Origin: JBOGXA01 sp050694175
Lineage (GTDB): Bacteria; Actinomycetota; CADDZG01; WHSQ01
Reading direction: 5' to 3'
DNA: 64,000 nucleotides
NCBI GenBank assembly: GCA_050694175.1
Contig: JBOGXA010000001.1
Location: forward strand, 186,001 to 250,000
Both the position numbers and the translations under genes were made by a program. The notes below the pieces were generated by a model. The model was given only the letters and a program-made list of their open reading frames with translations, ran no database searches and was not told the DNA's origin. Shown piece by piece: positions 26,035 through 34,237 of the stretch. The first letter of the stretch is position 1, and each line of letters starts with the position of its first letter.

Positions 26035-26494
26035 GGTCGTACTCCTCTCTTAGTTTCTTCAGTCCATCGTGAACGCTGCGGCGAGCGGCGTCCGCGGTAG
26101 ACCCGATCAGTGCTCCGATGTCGCGGTAGGGAAGATCGTTGACGTAGCGGTACAAGATCGCAGCCCGCTGCTTGGGTGGCAGCGAGCGCACCATCCGCCA
26201 CAGCATTGGGTCGCCGTCGGGCTGACCCCCCGCGGATCTGTCGGGCACGGTGGCGACCGGCAGAGGGCCCCGCGCTGTCCGGCGGTGAAGATCGAGCGCC
26301 TTGCGATGGGCAATGGTGAGCACCCATCCCCGAAGGTTGTCCGCCGACTCGAGCCGGGGGTACGCGCGCAGGGCGGACAGGAACGTCTCCTGCCAGCAGT
26401 CGTCCGCGTCGACGGGCCCGACCGCGGCGACCAGCAACCGGTAGACGTCGCCGGCGTGGGCATCGAGGACGGTCTGGAAGGGAGGGCGGCTCAC
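26027..26494 (-). CDS. ECF-type sigma-70 family RNA polymerase sigma factor
   Basis: 155-aa protein from the GTG at 26494 (longer starts to 26557 are possible). Region 2 is seen as DADDCWQETFLSALRAYPRL followed by NLRGWVLTIAHRKALDLHRR, and region 4 as LPPKQRAAILYRYVNDLPYRDIGALIG with a helix-turn-helix (STADAARRSVHDGLKKLRE). No anti-sigma gene is adjacent; instead ogt overlaps its 3' end by 8 bp. The 5' end lies close to the divergent subtilase gene, so their promoters share a short region. Confidence 0.85.
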   Translation of the reverse strand: MSRPPFQTVLDAHAGDVYRLLVAAVGPVDADDCWQETFLSALRAYPRLESADNLRGWVLTIAHRKALDLHRRTARGPLPVATVPDRSAGGQPDGDPMLWRMVRSLPPKQRAAILYRYVNDLPYRDIGALIGSTADAARRSVHDGLKKLREEYDHD

Positions 26495-26688
26495 GTGGAT
26501 ACAACGTACGCGACCTGCCTTTTGTGAGGTCCACAGGCGGCGGGATTGTTCGCCCATCGGGCGTCGAATCCGACATTTCGGGTAGGGATTCGAGGGCGAG
26601 AGAGGTATTTCGGAGCGGACGGGGGAAGTATCACCAAGGAATTCAAGGTCGAGTTCACTACCCGGGAGGTCACGTAAAGGTACGAACG

Positions 26689-27918
26689 TTGCTTGCCTCT
26701 GCCGCCGTCGGCGCCCTCGTGGTCGCGCTGGTCGGTCCTACCGCCGGCGCATCCGCGCGGGGGAATCAGACGCCGCAGGCGCTCGGACGTTACATCGTCG
26801 TACTCAAGAAGTCCGCCGCCGCCGGCTCGGTGGCGGTTCTGCACAGCCGGTCGTTCGGCTTCGAGGTCGATCACGTCTACCGTCACGCCCTGAAGGGCTA
26901 CTCGGCCGCCATGCCGCGGGCCGCAGCGCGCGCCGTCGCGAACGCGCCCGGCGTCCGGTGGGTCGAGCGGGACCGGATTCACAAGGTCGCCGCGCAGTCG
27001 ATTCCCACCGGCATCAATCGGGTCGATGCCGACCTGAGCCCGACCGCTCAGATCAACGGCGTCGATCAGCGCGTGAACGTCGACGTTGCGGTAATCGATA
27101 CGGGCATCGACTACACCCACCCCGATCTCAACGTGTACACCGCGGGGGCGAAGAACTGCGCTCTCGCTGCCATCAACGCGAACGACGACAACGGGCACGG
27201 CTCGCACGTGGCCGGGACGATCGGCGCGCTCGACAACTCGATCGGCGTCGTAGGAGTTGCTCCCGGCGCGCGCGTGTGGCCGGTCAAGGTCCTGAGTGCG
27301 GCCGGAGTCGGCTTCACGTCCGAGATCGTGTGTGGGATCGATTACGTCAGGTCCAAGGCGTCGCAGATCGAGGTTGCCAACATGAGCCTGGGCGGAGGCG
27401 GCAGTGACGACGGCAACTGCGGAAACAGCAACAACGATGCCGAGCATCGGGCCATCTGCTCCGCGGTCTCCGCAGGCGTGACGTTCGTCGTCGCAGCCGG
27501 CAACGACCACGAGGATGCAGCCAACTCCACTCCGGCCGCTTACGACGAGGTCATCACGGTCAGCGCCCTCGCCGACTTCAACGGGCAGCCGGGAGGCGGC
27601 GCCCCGTCGACCTGCCGTTCGGACGTCGACGACACGTTCGCCAACTTCTCCAACTACGGCGCCGACGTCGATCTCATCGCACCGGGCGTGTGCATCAACT
27701 CGACCTACATGCTCGGCGGCTACTCGACCTTGTCGGGTACGTCGATGGCCAGCCCGCACGTCGCGGGTGGGGCCGCGCTCTACAAGACCAACAATGCGGG
27801 AGCCACTCCCGCGCAGGTGAAGACCGCTCTGCAGAACGCAGGCAACCTGAACTGGACGTGGCCGTCGCAAGACCCCGACGGCATCCAGGAGAAACTGCTG
27901 AACGTGGCAACCTTCTAA
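26689..27918 (+). CDS. secreted subtilisin-like serine protease (S8)
   Basis: About 409-aa exported protease with an I9-type propeptide (GRYIVVLKKSAA ... VRWVERDRIHKV) and a catalytic domain with the triad visible in AVIDTGIDYTHPDL (Asp), DNGHGSHVAGTIG (His) and LSGTSMASPHVAGG (Ser). The start is unclear. A normal signal peptide would begin at codon 26674 with KVRTLLASAAV, preceded by GGGAGG, but that codon is GTA. The nearest standard start is TTG 26689 with AAAGG 8 nt upstream, which removes the basic n-region; the frame also stays open to GTG 26524. Followed by a clear terminator. Confidence 0.88.
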   Translation: MLASAAVGALVVALVGPTAGASARGNQTPQALGRYIVVLKKSAAAGSVAVLHSRSFGFEVDHVYRHALKGYSAAMPRAAARAVANAPGVRWVERDRIHKVAAQSIPTGINRVDADLSPTAQINGVDQRVNVDVAVIDTGIDYTHPDLNVYTAGAKNCALAAINANDDNGHGSHVAGTIGALDNSIGVVGVAPGARVWPVKVLSAAGVGFTSEIVCGIDYVRSKASQIEVANMSLGGGGSDDGNCGNSNNDAEHRAICSAVSAGVTFVVAAGNDHEDAANSTPAAYDEVITVSALADFNGQPGGGAPSTCRSDVDDTFANFSNYGADVDLIAPGVCINSTYMLGGYSTLSGTSMASPHVAGGAALYKTNNAGATPAQVKTALQNAGNLNWTWPSQDPDGIQEKLLNVATF

Positions 27919-27928
27919 CCAGGTTCAC

Positions 27929-27959
27929 AAAAAGCGGGGGCCACCGGGCCCCCGCTTTT
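27929..27959 (+). terminator. rho-independent terminator of the subtilase gene
   Basis: AAAA-GCGGGGGCC-ACCG-GGCCCCCGC-TTTT: a 9-bp GC stem extended by A/T pairs, followed by TTTTC, beginning 11 nt after the stop. The best intrinsic terminator in the window. Confidence 0.9.
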
Positions 27960-27967
27960 CTCGCGCG

Positions 27968-28087
27968 TCGCCCCCGGCCCCGGCGTGACTGTGCATTTGA
28001 GCGGGCTATGCGTGATCTGAGGGACACTCGCCCCCGGCCCCGGCGTGACTGTGCATTTGAGCGGGCTATGCGTGATCTGAGGGACAC
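27968..28087. repeat. perfect 60-bp tandem duplication
   Basis: Units 27968-28027 and 28028-28087 are identical over all 60 bp, with the first three bases of a third unit after them. Each unit holds CCCCCGGCCCCGG, GCGGGCTAT and, at the join, GACACTCG. It lies between the terminator of the subtilase gene and the convergent glycosyltransferase gene. Confidence 0.95.
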
Positions 28088-28137
28088 TCGGCCCCAGGAC
28101 CCCCGAGGCCCGGCTCCCGGCGTTGACCCCTTTGCGC

Positions 28138-29382
28138 TTACGCCAGTGACGTGAACAGGTCCTCGTACGCGGCCGCAACCGCCGCCGGCGACGCCCATTG
28201 CTCGACCCACGCCCGCCCCGCCTGACCCATCCTCCGTGCCTCTTCGGGAGCGTCCAGCAAGCGCTTGATCGCCTTGGTGAAGGCTTCCGCGTCTTCGGGG
28301 GGGACCGCGATCCCTCCACCGGATCGCTCGACCACGCGCGCTACCTCGCTGCCTTCGTCGACGCTTGCGATGAGCGGTCTCGCCGCGGCCAGGATCGAGT
28401 ACATCTTGGAGGGCACACTGGACCGCGCCAGTCCTCGCTTCAGAGGTACCACGTGAATGTCTGCGGCCGCGAGCACTTCCGGCAAGCGGTCGGCCGGCTG
28501 CATCTCGATGAAACGGATGTTGTTAAGCCCACCCGCTTTCCTAATGAGATCCGGAAGGGCGGCGCCCGATCCGTTCACCACGAAGACGAGGTCCGATTCA
28601 TAGGCCAGCGCCGCGGCCGCCTCCACCAGCAACCCGAGGGACTGCGACAGGCCGACATTGCCCGCGTACATGACGACGGTCCTGTCGTGAAGCCCAAACT
28701 CCTGCCGGTAGGCGTTTCCCCGATCCTGTGGAGCAATCGTCGCTGTATCGACGAAGTTGGGGATGACGCGGACCTTGTCGGACGCGGACGTCTTGGCTGC
28801 GACGTTGTTCTTTAGGTCCTCCGACAGGACGGTGACGGCGTCGGCGCGTTCGTAGCAGAACCTCTCGAGCCGTCGGGCCGCGGCAACAACGCGGCGATCC
28901 TTCAAAACGCCGAGCTCCACGGCGACGTCCGGGAACACATCCTGGACGTTGAACACGAACGGGGCGTTCTTGGCGCGTGCGATTGCCCACCCGCTCACGC
29001 CCAGTGTCAGGGGCGGCGACATTGCAAGGACCCCGTCGACGCGCCGGCGCCGGGACCTCCCTGCGGTGCGGGCCGGTCGCGTGCCCAGGCCGGCCACAAT
29101 CAGGCTGAAAAGCCCATAGCTCGCGGCGCGCCGGACGATGTTGCGCTTGTCGGATGTGGGGAAGGGGTTGATCCGGATGATGCGGCCCCACGGAGTGTCC
29201 TCATAGCGGACGAGCCGGCCTTCGAAGCCGGGTTCCACCCGGTGAGCGCGGTACCAGGGAAGCGACGTGATCACCTCGATGTCGTGCGAGCGATGGGCGA
29301 GCTCTTCAACGATGCGAGTCGCTACCGCGCCGGTCGGCGCAACGTCGGGATGAAAATGCGGTGTAAGGACCGTGAGGTTCAC
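28138..29382 (-). CDS. GT4-type glycosyltransferase (WbuB-like)
   Basis: 414-aa GT-B glycosyltransferase. It opens LTVLTPHFHPDVAPTGAVATR and has FNVQDVFPDVAVELGVL, VMYAGNVGLSQSLGLLVEAA and the donor-site PSKMYSILAAARPLIASVD. These match the WbuB / L-fucosamine-transferase-like GT4 group used in surface polysaccharide synthesis. GTG start. It is downstream of a metallophosphoesterase gene on the same strand and close to a GDP-fucose-synthase-like gene, which would fit a fucose-type sugar (inference only). Confidence 0.85.
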   Translation of the reverse strand: MNLTVLTPHFHPDVAPTGAVATRIVEELAHRSHDIEVITSLPWYRAHRVEPGFEGRLVRYEDTPWGRIIRINPFPTSDKRNIVRRAASYGLFSLIVAGLGTRPARTAGRSRRRRVDGVLAMSPPLTLGVSGWAIARAKNAPFVFNVQDVFPDVAVELGVLKDRRVVAAARRLERFCYERADAVTVLSEDLKNNVAAKTSASDKVRVIPNFVDTATIAPQDRGNAYRQEFGLHDRTVVMYAGNVGLSQSLGLLVEAAAALAYESDLVFVVNGSGAALPDLIRKAGGLNNIRFIEMQPADRLPEVLAAADIHVVPLKRGLARSSVPSKMYSILAAARPLIASVDEGSEVARVVERSGGGIAVPPEDAEAFTKAIKRLLDAPEEARRMGQAGRAWVEQWASPAAVAAAYEDLFTSLA

Positions 29383-29427
29383 GGTGTGCTCTCATGGTTA
29401 GTCACGCCGGGATTGTCGCACGCGTGT

Positions 29428-30192
29428 TCAAGGGGAGCCTCGTTGCCACCGGCTCATCCACCACTCGAGGTGGGGCATGCCGTTGCGGCGGGCCGCTTCG
29501 AAGCATGAGTCGAGGTCGAAGCGTACGCGACGCAGCGCTACCGAACGAGCGGCCTTCGTAACCTCCAGCACCGCATACTCCGCCCACGGCGTGAACAGGG
29601 CCGGGCCGGTTTCGTCGAGCATTTGCTCCCACACGAAGCCGGCTTCGGGCCGCATCAAGGGAAGCCCCACGCTGCCCGGGTTCACCAGCACGCCGCCCCT
29701 CCAATGCCGGAGCATCTGCTGATGCGTGTGGCCTCCGGCCATGACGGGTGCCTCTTCCACCGCCCATTCGGCGATCTGGTCGTCCGGTGTATCCGCGACG
29801 ATGCGGTCGTTGAAAGAGCGCGGCGAGCCGTGGTAGCCGAGCAGTCCAACCGGTTCAACGCGAACGGTGGGGGGTAGCGCCGCGATGAACTCGAAGTCCT
29901 CCGGGGACAGCTGCTCGAGCGTCCACCGGTCCAGGGCGACCGCAATCGCGTCAGGTCCGTCCGGGCGTTCGCTCAGCGCCGCGCGAGTGACAATCCGATC
30001 GTCTGTGTTGCCGAGGACCACCGGGCATTCGAGTTCCCGCAGCCGGCGGACGCACTCGGCCGGCTGCGGTCCGACTTCTGCGATATCACCGAGGCAAACG
30101 ATCGTGTCCACGCCCTCGCCCTCGACGGCTTCTAGGGCCGCCTCGAGAGCGACATGGTTGCCGTGAACGTCGGCCATCAAAGCGATTTGCAT
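29428..30192 (-). CDS. calcineurin-like metallophosphoesterase
   Basis: 254-aa phosphoesterase of the YfcE/MJ0936 type. Metal-binding motifs are visible in order: ALMADVHGNHVALEAAL (DxH), IVCLGDIAEVGPQP (GD), VLGNTDDR (GNxD), LLGYHGSP (H) and MAGGHTHQQM (GHTH). Such enzymes hydrolyse phosphodiesters; the natural substrate is not predictable. It lies 26 bp from the divergent nucleotide-sugar reductase start. Confidence 0.88.
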   Translation of the reverse strand: MQIALMADVHGNHVALEAALEAVEGEGVDTIVCLGDIAEVGPQPAECVRRLRELECPVVLGNTDDRIVTRAALSERPDGPDAIAVALDRWTLEQLSPEDFEFIAALPPTVRVEPVGLLGYHGSPRSFNDRIVADTPDDQIAEWAVEEAPVMAGGHTHQQMLRHWRGGVLVNPGSVGLPLMRPEAGFVWEQMLDETGPALFTPWAEYAVLEVTKAARSVALRRVRFDLDSCFEAARRNGMPHLEWWMSRWQRGSP

Positions 30193-30217
30193 AGCTCAAC
30201 GTCTAACATGACCTTGC

Positions 30218-31180
30218 ATGAGCGATTTCTGGGCGCGTAGACGCGTCCTCGTGACGGGAGGGGCCGGCTTTCTCGGCAGCGTCGTCTGTCGGAAGCTTGT
30301 CGAACGCGGCACCACCGACGTCGTGGTTCCCCGCAGCCGCGACTACGACCTGACGCGCAGCGAGGACGCCGAGAAGCTGTTCACCGATGGTTCCTACGAT
30401 CTCGTGATCCACCTTGCCGCACGAGTAGGCGGCATCGGCGCCAACCTGGAAAGACCCGCGGACCTCTACGTTTACAACCTCTTGATGGGTACCCATGTGA
30501 TCGAAGAGGCCCGTAAGCGCGAGGTCGCCAAGACGGTCGTGATCGGAACCATTTGCGCGTACCCCAAGTTCACTCCCGTTCCATTCAAGGAGGAGTCGCT
30601 GTGGGAGGGCTATCCCGAGGAGACCAACGCCCCCTATGGGATCGCGAAGAAAGCATTGCTGGTGCATGCGCAGGCCAACCGGGCCCAGCACGGTCAGAAC
30701 ATTATCTACCTGGTGCCGACCAATCTCTACGGGCCGGGAGACAAGTTCAATCCCGCCGTGAGCCACGTCATCCCCGCCTTGATCAAGAAGTGTGTCGACG
30801 CGGTCGAAGCGGATTCGAGTCACATCGACGTGTGGGGGACGGGCCGCGCCACACGTGAGTTCCTCTACGTCGACGATTGCGCTGAGGGCATCCTGCTGGC
30901 CGCCGAACGCTACGACGATCCCGAGCCCATGAACCTCGGATCGAACAGCGAGGTGGCGATCCGAGATCTCGCCGAACTGATCGCCGAGCTCACGGGCTTC
31001 GACGGTGAGCTGCGGTGGGACTCGAGCAAACCCGACGGCCAGCCGCGCCGCGCCGTGGATGCGGCCCGTGCGCAGGCGCTGATCGGATTCGAAGCGCGAA
31101 CGGACCTCCCCGAGGGGCTGCGCCGGACCATCGACTGGTACCGAGTCAATCGAGAGATCGCCGAGCAGGCGACTCTCTGA
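30218..31180 (+). CDS. fcl: GDP-L-fucose synthase-like NAD(P)-dependent epimerase/reductase
   Basis: 320-aa extended SDR. The Rossmann motif VLVTGGAGFLGS is at the start, followed by HLAARVGGIGANLERPADL, the catalytic YGIAKKA (YxxxK), TNLYGPGDKFNPAVSHVIPALI and VWGTGRATREFLYVDDCA, with WDSSKPDGQPRR near the end. This set matches GDP-4-keto-6-deoxy-mannose epimerase/reductase (GDP-fucose synthase) closely. The 4,6-dehydratase (Gmd) that would feed it is not in the window, so the exact sugar remains open. Confidence 0.85.
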   Translation: MSDFWARRRVLVTGGAGFLGSVVCRKLVERGTTDVVVPRSRDYDLTRSEDAEKLFTDGSYDLVIHLAARVGGIGANLERPADLYVYNLLMGTHVIEEARKREVAKTVVIGTICAYPKFTPVPFKEESLWEGYPEETNAPYGIAKKALLVHAQANRAQHGQNIIYLVPTNLYGPGDKFNPAVSHVIPALIKKCVDAVEADSSHIDVWGTGRATREFLYVDDCAEGILLAAERYDDPEPMNLGSNSEVAIRDLAELIAELTGFDGELRWDSSKPDGQPRRAVDAARAQALIGFEARTDLPEGLRRTIDWYRVNREIAEQATL

Positions 31181-31194
31181 TCCCCCGGGGGAGG

Positions 31195-31219
31195 CCGGCG
31201 CTAATGGTCGCGGCGCCGG
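31195..31219. terminator. GC hairpin after the GDP-fucose synthase-like gene
   Basis: CCGGCGC / GCGCCGG, 7-bp arms and an 11-nt loop, 14 nt after the stop; a TCCCCCGGGGGA palindrome lies just before it. No T run; weak terminator candidate. Confidence 0.35.
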
Positions 31220-31325
31220 GTGCCGATTTCATATGCAGAGGGATCAGGGCGTCGCGTAACCTTGGGGAGAGTGTTAAGTAGAGATGCGGATGGTGAATAA
31301 CAGAGGCACCCGAGAGAATGGCCCC

Positions 31326-32939
31326 ATGCGCAAGGCGGGGATCGTGGTCGCGTGCGCGCTGGTGCTCGCAATGCTGGCGACAACCGGTGCGCAGGCCAGA
31401 CGTGTGGTGACCATTCGCGGTGGAGGCTGGGGGCACGGCATCGGCATGTCGCAATACGGTGCCTACGGGCAGGCACTCAACGGCCGCTCCGCCAAGCGGA
31501 TCCTCGAGAAGTACTACACCGATGCACACGTTGCGACTAAGGAGATGCCGGCGAAGGTTCGCGTCGGTTTGATGCAAACGCGCACGTCCATTGCCTTTCG
31601 GTCGCTTGCTCGCGTCAACGGTGGCGGCGAAATCGCCGTAAAGGTTGAAGGTGCTTCGGGGTTTCTCGCGCGCGGTGGCACCAACACGCAGTGGCGGATC
31701 GAGCGGAGCCCCACGGGAGGGTTGCGCCTCTACAAGAACGGAAACCGCGTTGTGCGCAACGGTCGCAGCGTGTTCGGTAGCACGCAACGTCCGCTACTCG
31801 TCATGTTTGAACGCTACAAGTCGTTGGCCGACGTCGAGGGCAAGTCGTACAACTACGCGTACGGAAGGCTGTCGTTTGGAACGTACAACTCGTCGAGCTG
31901 TGGCTCTGATTACTGCTTGCGCCTCGTTCTCTCGCTGCCGATGCAAAAGTACATCTACGGCCTCGGCGAGGTGCCGGCGTCGTGGCCCGGGGCCGTATTA
32001 AAGGCGCAGGCCAATGCCGGCCGCACGTATGTGTATTCGAAGATCGTACGGCTGGGGCAGCATCTGTTTCCATGCGACTGCGCCGTGGTCGACACGCCCG
32101 CCGACCAGGCCTACATCGGAGACGCCAAGCGGACCGGCTCGGGTCCTTACTGGGATGAATGGAAAGGGGCCGTGGACGCAACCCGGGGCAAGGTCGTCGT
32201 GTACAAGGGGGCGCCCATCCAGGCTCTCTACTCGTCCTCCTCCGGCGGTCACACCGAGCACAACGAGAACGTATGGGGTGGAACCCCGATTCCGTACCTT
32301 CGGGGAGTGCCCGACCCTGCCGACGACGTCCCCGCCAATCCCAACCACACGTGGACGCTGAAGATGGCATGGAGTGCGTTCTCGGACAAACTGAACGCTG
32401 CCTTCGGGACGGGGAAACTGGAGCGCTTCCGGGTGGTCGCGCCCCGCGGCGTGTCGGGGCGCGTGACCGTCGTCAAGTCGGTGGATCGCGGAGGGGTCAG
32501 GATCGTCGGAAGTAGGAAGACCGCGCGCGCCGATGGCTGGGACATACGGTCGGCGGTCGGTCTCAAGGACACCCTCTTTTGGATCACGGTGAAACAAGTC
32601 GCCTCGCCCGCGTTTGCGCCCCTGCATGAAAGTCTCGGTGGCGCCGGCGGTCCACTGGGGCAGCCCACCGGGGGCGGGGTCCACAGTCGGGGGCTGCCGG
32701 ACTCCGGACGCATGCAGCACTTTGCGGGAGGCACGATTTACCTCAATCCCCATTCAGACACAGCACACGCCCTGTGGGGGCCCATCGACGATCGCTACCA
32801 CGACATGGGCACCGCAACGTCCGCGTGTGGCTACCCCCTCTCGAACACGAAGCAGGTGGGCTCTGAGGTCAGGGCCCGGTTCGAGCACGGCGTGATGACA
32901 TACTCGGCTGAGGACGGCGTCGCGGTCGACTGCGCGTAG
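31326..32939 (+). CDS. secreted SpoIID/LytB-domain protein with LGFP-type C terminus
   Basis: 537-aa exported protein from the ATG at 31326 (an in-frame ATG at 31284 would add 14 residues before the signal peptide MRKAGIVVACALVLAML). It begins with GWGHGIGMSQYGAYGQAL, the SpoIID/LytB catalytic region, with LSLPMQKYIYGLGEVPASWP and the SSSSGGHTEHNENVW motif. SpoIID-type enzymes are lytic transglycosylases acting on denuded peptidoglycan. The C-terminal 100 residues (LGGAGGPLGQPTGGG, GIYLN-like repeats) look like LGFP wall-binding repeats. The organism need not sporulate; many actinobacteria carry such proteins. Confidence 0.85.
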   Translation: MRKAGIVVACALVLAMLATTGAQARRVVTIRGGGWGHGIGMSQYGAYGQALNGRSAKRILEKYYTDAHVATKEMPAKVRVGLMQTRTSIAFRSLARVNGGGEIAVKVEGASGFLARGGTNTQWRIERSPTGGLRLYKNGNRVVRNGRSVFGSTQRPLLVMFERYKSLADVEGKSYNYAYGRLSFGTYNSSSCGSDYCLRLVLSLPMQKYIYGLGEVPASWPGAVLKAQANAGRTYVYSKIVRLGQHLFPCDCAVVDTPADQAYIGDAKRTGSGPYWDEWKGAVDATRGKVVVYKGAPIQALYSSSSGGHTEHNENVWGGTPIPYLRGVPDPADDVPANPNHTWTLKMAWSAFSDKLNAAFGTGKLERFRVVAPRGVSGRVTVVKSVDRGGVRIVGSRKTARADGWDIRSAVGLKDTLFWITVKQVASPAFAPLHESLGGAGGPLGQPTGGGVHSRGLPDSGRMQHFAGGTIYLNPHSDTAHALWGPIDDRYHDMGTATSACGYPLSNTKQVGSEVRARFEHGVMTYSAEDGVAVDCA

Positions 32940-32971
32940 TCGCCAGATGGGCGGTCCCGTACACTCGGGCC

Positions 32972-33421
32972 GTGCCACTCGAAGTCCCTCCTTCGGATCC
33001 CCTCGCTGCTGCGGGCACGCGCCCGAGCGCGGCGATTTCGCTCGTTTTGATTCTCGTGAGCGTTGTTTTTGCCGTCGCCGGCCAGGTAACCCTCAAATCG
33101 GCGATGACCGAGGTCGGTCGCATCGGCGCGGCCCAGGTCACCGATGCCGCCGACACGATACTGCGAGCGGTTAAGGAGCCCCGGCTCTGGGCCGGGTTGT
33201 TCCTGTTCGGGATCTCGGCCCTGTTCTGGCTGGTGGTGCTGTCGCGCGTGCCGCTGTCGGTTGCGTATCCATTCGTCGGCATGTCCTACGTGCTGGTCGT
33301 GCTGCTGTCCCGTTTCGTCCTCCACGAACAGGTGCCCGCGTCGCGATGGCTGGGAGTCTTCGTCGTCGCCGCGGGGATCGTGATTATCGGGCTGTCGTTT
33401 CGGGCCGCGGCCGGGAAATAG
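32972..33421 (+). CDS. small multidrug-resistance/EamA-type four-helix transporter
   Basis: 149-aa membrane protein with four hydrophobic segments. It resembles the SMR/DMT half-size transporters and ArnE/F-type undecaprenyl-phosphate-sugar flippases: GQVTLKSAM in helix 1, SVAYPFVGMSYVLVVLLS in helix 3 and a terminal WLGVFVVAAGIVIIGL. It starts at GTG, 32 bp after the SpoIID gene. Near sugar-nucleotide genes a lipid-linked sugar flippase role is attractive but unproven. The 3' end overlaps the convergent nucleotidyltransferase gene by 38 bp. Confidence 0.75.
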   Translation: MPLEVPPSDPLAAAGTRPSAAISLVLILVSVVFAVAGQVTLKSAMTEVGRIGAAQVTDAADTILRAVKEPRLWAGLFLFGISALFWLVVLSRVPLSVAYPFVGMSYVLVVLLSRFVLHEQVPASRWLGVFVVAAGIVIIGLSFRAAAGK

Positions 33422-34127
33422 CCGCGTCTGCATCCCCGCGCACCCACGTGGGGTGGGCGACGACGAACTCCTCGGCCTTTCGCAGGTCCTTCGGCGTGTT
33501 GATCGTCAGCCACACGCCGCTATGGCGGTAGCCGAGCAGGCGCCTTTGTGCGGCGAGCTCGGGAAAGGTCGACTGTTCGTGATCGCCTCGCTCGGGCAGG
33601 AGTTGGATCGCCGCGTCCTCGAGCACGTACAACCCGCAATTGACCCAATAGGGGAGTCGGGGGGCCTCGCGGAACCCCGAAACGTAGTCGTCCTCACCCA
33701 CGTCGACCACTCCGAAGCCCGATTCGAGCGGCGCGAGGGTTACCGTCGCGGCGGGCGCATGCGTGCGGTGGTGCGCGAGTAATGCCGCGAGATCGACGTC
33801 CAAGAGCTCGTCTCCGTTGAGCGCGAGTACGGGACCGTTCTCGTTGCGCATTTGGGCCGCGAACTTGAGGCCGCCTCCCCGCCCGAGGGGTTCTGGTTCG
33901 GCGGCGCACGCTATCTCGACGCCAAGATCGCCGATCGCCTCTTCGAAGACGCGCTCCTTGTCGCGCGCGCAGCTGAGGATGACCCGGTTAACGCCCGCGC
34001 CGGCTAACCACGCGATCTGGTGGGCGGCGATTGGTCTGCCCGCTATTGGCACCAACGCTTTGGGCCTTCCGGCCGCGGCGTCTCCGAGTCGCTCGGCTTT
34101 TCCGCCGGCAAGGATGATCGCCTCCAT
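33384..34127 (-). CDS. sugar-phosphate nucleotidyltransferase (mannose-1-phosphate guanylyltransferase-like)
   Basis: 247-aa protein from the ATG at 34127. It has the pyrophosphorylase signature MEAIILAGGKAERLGDAAAGRPKALVPIAGRPI and the metal-binding VLALNGDELLDVDL. The acceptor region GFREAPRLPYWVNCGLYVLE is typical of GDP-mannose or related NDP-sugar pyrophosphorylases. It activates a sugar-1-phosphate with NTP. ManB at 55102 could supply mannose-1-phosphate. A longer upstream start at 34190 exists but precedes the motif without homology. It is shorter than full ManC proteins and lacks the left-handed helix domain. Confidence 0.82.
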   Translation of the reverse strand: MEAIILAGGKAERLGDAAAGRPKALVPIAGRPIAAHQIAWLAGAGVNRVILSCARDKERVFEEAIGDLGVEIACAAEPEPLGRGGGLKFAAQMRNENGPVLALNGDELLDVDLAALLAHHRTHAPAATVTLAPLESGFGVVDVGEDDYVSGFREAPRLPYWVNCGLYVLEDAAIQLLPERGDHEQSTFPELAAQRRLLGYRHSGVWLTINTPKDLRKAEEFVVAHPTWVRGDADAAISRPRPETTAR

Positions 34128-34237
34128 TCGGGCATTGATACACCACCCAGGGTGCCGGGCCGTTATCCTCTTGATCCCGCGGGTGGGCACTCTCAGAATC
34201 CCGATGCACCGCGCGGCCGCGACGAAAAGGAGGATAC

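Noticed and set aside
27968..28087. Possible CRISPR array
   Set aside because: The two 60-bp units abut directly with no spacer, and no cas gene is present; it is a tandem duplication.
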